Source of the DNA: CAZWDL01 sp964632995
GTDB taxonomy: Bacteria > Bacteroidota > Bacteroidia > Chitinophagales > Saprospiraceae
Assembly: GCA_964632995.1 (NCBI GenBank)
Contig: CAZWDL010000025.1
Coordinates: 5,310 to 69,309, forward strand
DNA length: 64,000 nucleotides
Direction: 5' to 3'
In this document: positions 59,141 to 64,000 of the stretch, piece by piece
How positions within the stretch are numbered: the first letter of the stretch is position 1
Layout: each line of letters starts with the position of its first letter
The notes under the pieces: generated by a model
What the model saw: only the letters and a program-made list of their open reading frames with translations
Told to the model about the DNA's origin: nothing
Database searches by the model: none
Translations under genes and position numbers: made by a program

Positions 59141-61597
59141 ATGAAAGTGCTAAAGTTTGGTGGCTCCTCGGTAGCTACGCCGGAACGAATTCAGAGGATT
59201 GCAAAAATTTTGAAGGCCTATTATTCCCGGGGCGAAAAATTCACCGTCGTCTTTTCTGCCTTCGGAGGCGTCACCGATACTCTTATTAAAATTGGGGAAC
59301 TTGCCGCCAAAGGAGATGAATCCTATCTGGACCTGTTCGAGGCATTCAGCCAAAGACACGTGGAAGCTGCCAAAAGCATGCTCAATAAGGATTACCAGGA
59401 ACAGGTTCTTCCCGAACTGGAGAACAATCACGAGGTACTTCGCAATCTCCTCTACGGAATCTTCCTGGTCAGGGAAATCTCTTTCCGCTCTATGGACTAT
59501 GTACTGAGTTTTGGCGAACGCAATTCTTCCTTCCTCATCTCCAACGTCCTTCGGCGACATGGCATTAATGCGCGTTATCTCGATGCCCGCAAGATTATCA
59601 AGACCGACAAATCCTTCGGCGGCGCCAAGGTGGATCTCCCCCTCACCTATAAGAAAATCAGAGAACATTACATTCAAAACCCTGAAATTCAAATAGTTAC
59701 AGGTTTCATTGCTTCCGCAAAAGGAGGTTTAACCACCACCCTGGGCCGCGGTGGCTCGGATTATACCGCTTCCCTGCTCGCCGCCGGCCTCGATGCCGAT
59801 CTGATCGAAATCTGGACGGACGTCGACGGTGTGCTCACGGCCGATCCCCGGAAAGTGCACCGTGCTTTTACCATCCCACAGATGACTTATAACGAGGCGA
59901 TGGAGATGTCGCACTTCGGCGCCAAGGTGATTTATCCGCCTACCTTGCAACCGGCGATGGATAAACGCATTCCGCTGGTCATCAAAAATACTTTCAACCC
60001 GGAATTCCCCGGTACGCGCATTTCCGAAAAGGGCGACCCCAAGGGGCATACCGTGAAGGGGATTTCATCCATCAACAATATTGCCCTGCTGACGATGCAG
60101 GGCAGCGGCATGGTCGGGGTTCCCGGTATCGCCGGCCGCTTGTTCACCGCGCTGGCACAGTCGAATATCAATATCATTCTCATCACCCAGGGGTCTTCGG
60201 AACATTCCATCAGTTTCGCTATTCAACCCCAGCACGCCGCCCGCGCCAAAAGGAAAGTGGAATCCGCTTTCGAGTACGAAATCAAATCAGGCCTGGTGGA
60301 GCCCATCCGTATTGAGGAGCAACTTTCAGTGATCGCCGCCATTGGTGAAAATATGCGCTACCGGCCCGGCATCTCCGGCCGGTTGTTTCAGGCACTCGGA
60401 CACAACGGGATCAACGCTGTCGCTATCGCCCAGGGTTCTTCGGAGCGCAACATCTCTGTCGTGATCAACGGCGGCGACGAGTCTAAGGCGCTCAACGCCT
60501 TGCACGAAATCTTTTTCCTGTCCGATACCAAGGAACTGCACCTGTTTATGATCGGTGTCGGCCTGATTGGGGGCACGCTGATCAAACAGATCAGAGGGCA
60601 AGCTGCTTTTCTCAAAGAGAAGCGCTCCCTGGAAATCAAGGTCATCGGCCTCGCCAATAGCAAGAAGATGGTTTTCGACGAAGGAGGTATTGAGCTCGGC
60701 AGGTGGAAACCGGTACTGCAGGAATCTGAGGAATCGATGAACATTGCTGCCTTTATACAACGAATGAAAGCGTTGAACCTTTCTAATACTATCTTTGTAG
60801 ATAATACCGCCAATGAGGTAATCTCCGATTACTACGAATCCATCCTCGATGCCAGCATTTCGATTTCGACGCCCAATAAGATAGCGACCTCCTCGGCCTA
60901 TCTCAAGTACCAGCGGCTTAAGAATATAGCGGCGAAGCGCGGCGTTCAGTTTATGTACGAGACGAATGTCGGTGCAGGGCTGCCGGTTATCTCTACACTC
61001 AACGATCTTATCACCAGCGGGGATCGCATCCTGAAAATCGAAGGTGTTTTGTCCGGATCGCTCTCCTTTATTTTCAATTCTTTTCAGGAGGACGTCCGCT
61101 TTAGTGACATTGTGAAAGAAGCCAAAGAACGGGGATACACCGAACCCGACCCCCGGGTAGATCTCAACGGCATTGACGTACGGCGCAAGTTGATCATCCT
61201 GGCTCGCGAGACCGGGCTGTCGCTGGAAGCTAAAGATGTACAGATACAAAATATTCTGCCCGAGGCCTGCCAGAAAGCCAAAACAATCAAGGATTTTTTT
61301 AATGAAATTGAAAAAGCCGATGCACAGTTTGAGCAAATGCGTTCGGCGGCCGCACAGAAAAGAAAAAAGCTTCGCTACATCGCCCGGCTGGAAGAGGGAG
61401 AAGCCGGCATATCGCTGGAAGCGGTTGGCCCCGAGAATCCCTTTTATGCACTTAACGGCAGCGACAATATGATCGTATTTACCACTGAGCGATATAAAGA
61501 CCGGCCGCTGGTGGTTCGCGGTCCAGGTGCCGGCGCGGAAGTAACTGCGGCCGGGGTATTCTCAGAAATTATTAAAATCGGAAACTTCTTATCCTGA
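59141..61597 (+). CDS. thrA: bifunctional aspartate kinase / homoserine dehydrogenase I
   Basis: An 818-residue fusion. The kinase domain opens KFGGSSVATPERI and includes TTTLGRGGSDYTASLLAAGL and DVDGVLTADPRKV. Two ACT regulatory domains occupy about residues 320-460 (MVGVPGIAGRLFTALAQSNI, then RPGISGRLFQALGHNGINAV). The dehydrogenase begins near residue 467 with MIGVGLIGGTLIKQI and holds KANVG-like NVGAGLPVISTLNDL and the catalytic YTEPDPRVDLNGIDVRRKL. It catalyses the first and third steps toward threonine; inhibition through the ACT domains is expected of the family. Its stop overlaps the thrB start by one base. Confidence 0.96.
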   Translation: MKVLKFGGSSVATPERIQRIAKILKAYYSRGEKFTVVFSAFGGVTDTLIKIGELAAKGDESYLDLFEAFSQRHVEAAKSMLNKDYQEQVLPELENNHEVLRNLLYGIFLVREISFRSMDYVLSFGERNSSFLISNVLRRHGINARYLDARKIIKTDKSFGGAKVDLPLTYKKIREHYIQNPEIQIVTGFIASAKGGLTTTLGRGGSDYTASLLAAGLDADLIEIWTDVDGVLTADPRKVHRAFTIPQMTYNEAMEMSHFGAKVIYPPTLQPAMDKRIPLVIKNTFNPEFPGTRISEKGDPKGHTVKGISSINNIALLTMQGSGMVGVPGIAGRLFTALAQSNINIILITQGSSEHSISFAIQPQHAARAKRKVESAFEYEIKSGLVEPIRIEEQLSVIAAIGENMRYRPGISGRLFQALGHNGINAVAIAQGSSERNISVVINGGDESKALNALHEIFFLSDTKELHLFMIGVGLIGGTLIKQIRGQAAFLKEKRSLEIKVIGLANSKKMVFDEGGIELGRWKPVLQESEESMNIAAFIQRMKALNLSNTIFVDNTANEVISDYYESILDASISISTPNKIATSSAYLKYQRLKNIAAKRGVQFMYETNVGAGLPVISTLNDLITSGDRILKIEGVLSGSLSFIFNSFQEDVRFSDIVKEAKERGYTEPDPRVDLNGIDVRRKLIILARETGLSLEAKDVQIQNILPEACQKAKTIKDFFNEIEKADAQFEQMRSAAAQKRKKLRYIARLEEGEAGISLEAVGPENPFYALNGSDNMIVFTTERYKDRPLVVRGPGAGAEVTAAGVFSEIIKIGNFLS

Positions 61598-62571
61598 TGG
61601 AAAAGACGAAATCAACTAAGAAGGCCCCGGGTAAAAGCAAGGAAGCCGAAATCAAGGTTTTTGCTCCGGCCTCGGTGGCAAATGTAGCTTGTGGGTATGA
61701 CATTCTCGGCTTTGCCCTGGAGCGCCCCGGCGATGAGATCGTAGTCGGCTTTTCGAAGAGTTCCGGCCTGCGCATCACCGAAATCACCGGCGACGGCGGC
61801 AAGCTGCCCTATAGTACCACGAGTAATACGGCCGGCTTCGCAGCGGGGAAACTGATGGAGTATCTGGGAGAAACGGAGCGGGGAATCGATATGCAAATTC
61901 ATAAGAAAATGCCTTTCGGCAGCGGCCTGGGCTCCAGCGCCGCCAGCGCTGCCGCCGCGGTGATGGCGATCAACGAGCTACTGGGTAAGCCCCTGCCCAA
62001 GCGCGACCTGCTTCCCTTTGCCGTACTCGGAGAGCAGGTAGCCGATGGCGCCTACCACGCCGATAATGTCGCCCCTGCCCTACTGGGCGGTATCACGCTC
62101 ATCCGCAGTAATGAGGCGCTGGATGTGAATAATATCCCCGTTCCGGACCGGTTATTCGCAGCGGTAGTTTATCCACACGTCAAGATTCTAACCAAGGACG
62201 CCCGGAATATTCTGAGCAAAACAGTCACACTCGAACACGCCATACAGCAGAACGGAAACCTCGGAGGCCTGATCATCGGCCTGTTTAAAGCCGATTACCA
62301 ACTCATAGGGCGCTCGCTGCAGGACGTCATCATCGAGCCGCAACGAGCTCCGCTCATTCCTCATTTTTACGAGGTAAAAGAAGCTGCCCTGAACTCCGGT
62401 GCACTCGGTTGCAGTATTTCCGGGGCCGGGCCGTCCATCTTTGCACTGACTGAAGGCCGGCCCGCGGCCGAAAAAGCCGGCGCAGCCATGCAGCTTATCT
62501 TTGATCAGGCCGGCATCAGGAGCGAATTATTCGTCAGCCGCATCAACCCTGCCGGCGCCGTCAAGCTATAA
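61597..62571 (+). CDS. thrB: homoserine kinase
   Basis: A 324-residue GHMP kinase that phosphorylates homoserine. APASVANVACGYDILGFALE begins the fold, and PFGSGLGSSAASAAAAVMAI (from about residue 106) is the phosphate-binding loop. GALGCSISGAGPSIFALTEG is the third GHMP motif. About 20 basic residues precede the domain (KTKSTKKAPGKSKE). It overlaps thrA by one base and thrC begins four bases after it, a tight operon. Cytosolic. Confidence 0.95.
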   Translation: MEKTKSTKKAPGKSKEAEIKVFAPASVANVACGYDILGFALERPGDEIVVGFSKSSGLRITEITGDGGKLPYSTTSNTAGFAAGKLMEYLGETERGIDMQIHKKMPFGSGLGSSAASAAAAVMAINELLGKPLPKRDLLPFAVLGEQVADGAYHADNVAPALLGGITLIRSNEALDVNNIPVPDRLFAAVVYPHVKILTKDARNILSKTVTLEHAIQQNGNLGGLIIGLFKADYQLIGRSLQDVIIEPQRAPLIPHFYEVKEAALNSGALGCSISGAGPSIFALTEGRPAAEKAGAAMQLIFDQAGIRSELFVSRINPAGAVKL

Positions 62572-62574
62572 AAT

Positions 62575-63894
62575 ATGAAACTGTACAGTACAAAGAATAA
62601 GGAGCACCTCGTCAACCTGAAAGAGGCCGTCCTGCGGGGGCTTCCGCCCGACAACGGACTCTACATGCCCAGTCGTATTCCCACCCTGCCCGCCGAATTT
62701 ATTGAGCGGCTACCCGAGTATTCCTTCCCCGATATAGCCTACGAAATAGCGAAGCAGCTGATCGGCGACGCCATTCCCCCCGCAGACCTTCAACGGATAA
62801 TCGAACGGTCTATCAACTTTCCCGCTCCTGTAAAGATGCTGGACGAGAATACCGGTGTCCTGGAACTATTTCACGGTCCTTCTCTGGCCTTTAAAGATTT
62901 CGGCGCTCGTTTTATGGCGCAGTTGATGAGCTATTACAACCGGGGTGAAAACCAGGACCTCGTCATCCTGGTGGCTACCTCCGGCGATACCGGCGGTGCA
63001 GTAGCCGCTGGTTTTTATAAAACGCCTGGCATAGAGGTGGTCATCCTCTACCCTTCCGGGAAAGTCAGCCCTTTACAGGAAAAACAACTCACTACGCTGG
63101 GGCATAACATCCGGGCCCTGGAGGTAGACGGCTCCTTCGATGATTGCCAGGCGCTGGTCAAACGAGCCTTTCTCGACCCGGAACTCAAGCGAAAAATCCG
63201 GCTTAGTTCGGCCAATTCCATCAATATAGCCCGGCTCATCCCCCAATCCTTTTATTACTTCGAAGCCTTCAAACAACTTCCCGGTGATAAGCGCAAAACC
63301 GTTTTCTGCGTACCCAGTGGAAACTTCGGTAATCTTACGGCCGGCTTAATCGCTGCCCGCATGGGGCTTCCCATCGATCACTTCATCGCGTCCACCAATA
63401 TAAATGACGTAGTTCCCGCTTACCTTTCCAGCAGTATTTTCAGCCCCCGCCCCTCCGTCCGCACCCTATCCAACGCAATGGACGTAGGTAACCCGAGTAA
63501 CTTCGCCCGGATGCTCGACCTCTTTCACAGCAATGATCCGAAATGTTCCACGTGGAACATTATGCGTCAAAATATATCCGGATTTGCATTCACCGATGCA
63601 GAAACCCGGAAGGCCATCCGTGAAGTGGAGGCAAAGTTCAATTATATCATGGATCCTCACGGCGCCGTGGGCTATCTCGCCTTGCGGGAATACCAGAAAG
63701 ACCACCCCGGCTCCATAGGCGTTATCCTCGAAACCGCCCACCCCGCCAAGTTTAAACCCGATATGGAAGATATCCTCGGACACCCCGTGCAGGTCCCCGA
63801 ACGGCTCGCTCAACTGGCCGATAAACCCAAAGAATCCATTTTCACTGATACCGATTTCGGGGGTTTCAAGCAGTGGCTGCTCAAGCACTATTGA
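62575..63894 (+). CDS. thrC: threonine synthase
   Basis: A 439-residue PLP enzyme converting O-phosphohomoserine to threonine. The PLP Lys107 is in HGPSLAFKDFGARFM, VATSGDTGGAVAAGFY binds the phosphate, and VPSGNFGNLTAGLIAARMG is the second cofactor loop. The N-terminal LYSTKNKEHLVNLKEAVLRG and length match the long (E. coli/yeast) class. It is the last gene of thrABC. No terminator is obvious in the 56 bases before the repeat at the right edge of the window. Confidence 0.96.
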   Translation: MKLYSTKNKEHLVNLKEAVLRGLPPDNGLYMPSRIPTLPAEFIERLPEYSFPDIAYEIAKQLIGDAIPPADLQRIIERSINFPAPVKMLDENTGVLELFHGPSLAFKDFGARFMAQLMSYYNRGENQDLVILVATSGDTGGAVAAGFYKTPGIEVVILYPSGKVSPLQEKQLTTLGHNIRALEVDGSFDDCQALVKRAFLDPELKRKIRLSSANSINIARLIPQSFYYFEAFKQLPGDKRKTVFCVPSGNFGNLTAGLIAARMGLPIDHFIASTNINDVVPAYLSSSIFSPRPSVRTLSNAMDVGNPSNFARMLDLFHSNDPKCSTWNIMRQNISGFAFTDAETRKAIREVEAKFNYIMDPHGAVGYLALREYQKDHPGSIGVILETAHPAKFKPDMEDILGHPVQVPERLAQLADKPKESIFTDTDFGGFKQWLLKHY

Positions 63895-63950
63895 CCGTAA
63901 TCCGGCGCTTAAAAACCACCGCCGGGCACACCGGGTTCGCAAAAGTGCTA

Positions 63951-64000
63951 AGAGGCTGTTTCATTTAAGTGTTCAGAATTTATTATAGGCTATTTTTTTT
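63951..64000. mobile_element. start of a second copy of the MITE-like element
   Basis: The last 50 bases begin AGAGGCTGTTTCATTTAAGT and are the exact reverse complement of bases 833-881 (plus one further T). The element therefore continues beyond the window, in the opposite orientation to the copy at 693-881. It follows the thrC stop by 56 bases. Confidence 0.7.

Noticed and set aside
693..64000. The two oppositely oriented element copies as ends of a 63-kb composite transposon
   Set aside because: The DNA between them is largely housekeeping (thrABC, gmk, recJ, dapD, arg genes), the element looks non-autonomous, and the right copy is cut by the window edge; independent insertions are more likely.
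1..64000. CRISPR array, prophage, restriction-modification system or rRNA operon
   Set aside because: No regularly spaced repeats, phage structural genes, methylase/nuclease pairs or rRNA sequences were seen.

Overview
The window looks like chromosomal DNA of a free-living member of the Bacteroidota, probably of the Saprospirales/Lewinella type. The evidence is a TonB-dependent receptor next to a DUF4249 lipoprotein, tandem OmpH/Skp genes, a fused aspartokinase-homoserine dehydrogenase at the head of thrABC, the gene order HU - TPR lipoprotein - COX24-like peptide - RNase G, few visible Shine-Dalgarno sequences, and several promoter elements of the Bacteroidota type (TAnnTTTG at -7, one with TTTG 19 bases upstream). 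The taxonomic placement is inference; no rRNA is present. One RNA gene is visible, tRNA-Val(UAC).

Layout. 1-3.5 kb: the 5' end of a DUF3124 lipoprotein, a small inverted-repeat (MITE-like) element, a zinc-ribbon protein, a serine beta-lactamase-like hydrolase and a broken toxin-antitoxin pair. 3.6-10.7 kb: a sugar-acid module with two SDR dehydrogenases, an IlvD/Edd-family sugar-acid dehydratase, an SMP-30 lactonase, a ThDP enzyme and a truncated ThuA-like gene. 10.7-12.3 kb: decayed DNA with a frameshifted DUF1761 gene and a scar where a LytS kinase and a LytTR regulator have collapsed into one another. 12.4-21.7 kb: seven co-directional genes, namely an ATP-grasp ligase, a 657-residue protein with a papain-like Q-C-H-N signature, an alanine-racemase-family enzyme, and argB-argD-argC-argJ. 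The four arg genes suffice for cyclic L-ornithine synthesis; no carbamoyltransferase, argG or argH is here.

21.7-28.4 kb: tRNA-Val, a vWA/TPR protein, small or decayed envelope genes, an OmpA-like protein, a PAP2-like membrane protein and adenine deaminase. 28.5-42 kb: MscS, two OmpH/Skp chaperones, trmB with an alpha/beta hydrolase, a secreted protein, an ornithine cyclodeaminase-family enzyme, dapD, pth, a GT28-like glycosyltransferase, RNase G, a COX24-like peptide, a TPR protein and HU. 42-64 kb: yicC-gmk, recJ, TonB receptor/DUF4249, an OmpA-family lipoprotein, an alpha/beta hydrolase, an M1 aminopeptidase, a giant DUF4175-like coiled-coil protein, an anti-sigma kinase-like ATPase with ybeY, and thrABC behind a long structured leader.

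The first 25 kb carry at least five broken genes, while the rest is mostly intact housekeeping DNA. A 49-50 base sequence at the last bases of the window is the exact reverse complement of one end of the MITE-like element near the start, so the element is multicopy. The most interesting candidate system is the ornithine cluster with its ATP-grasp and papain-like enzymes. Single-base frameshifts could be assembly errors and would need read-level checking.
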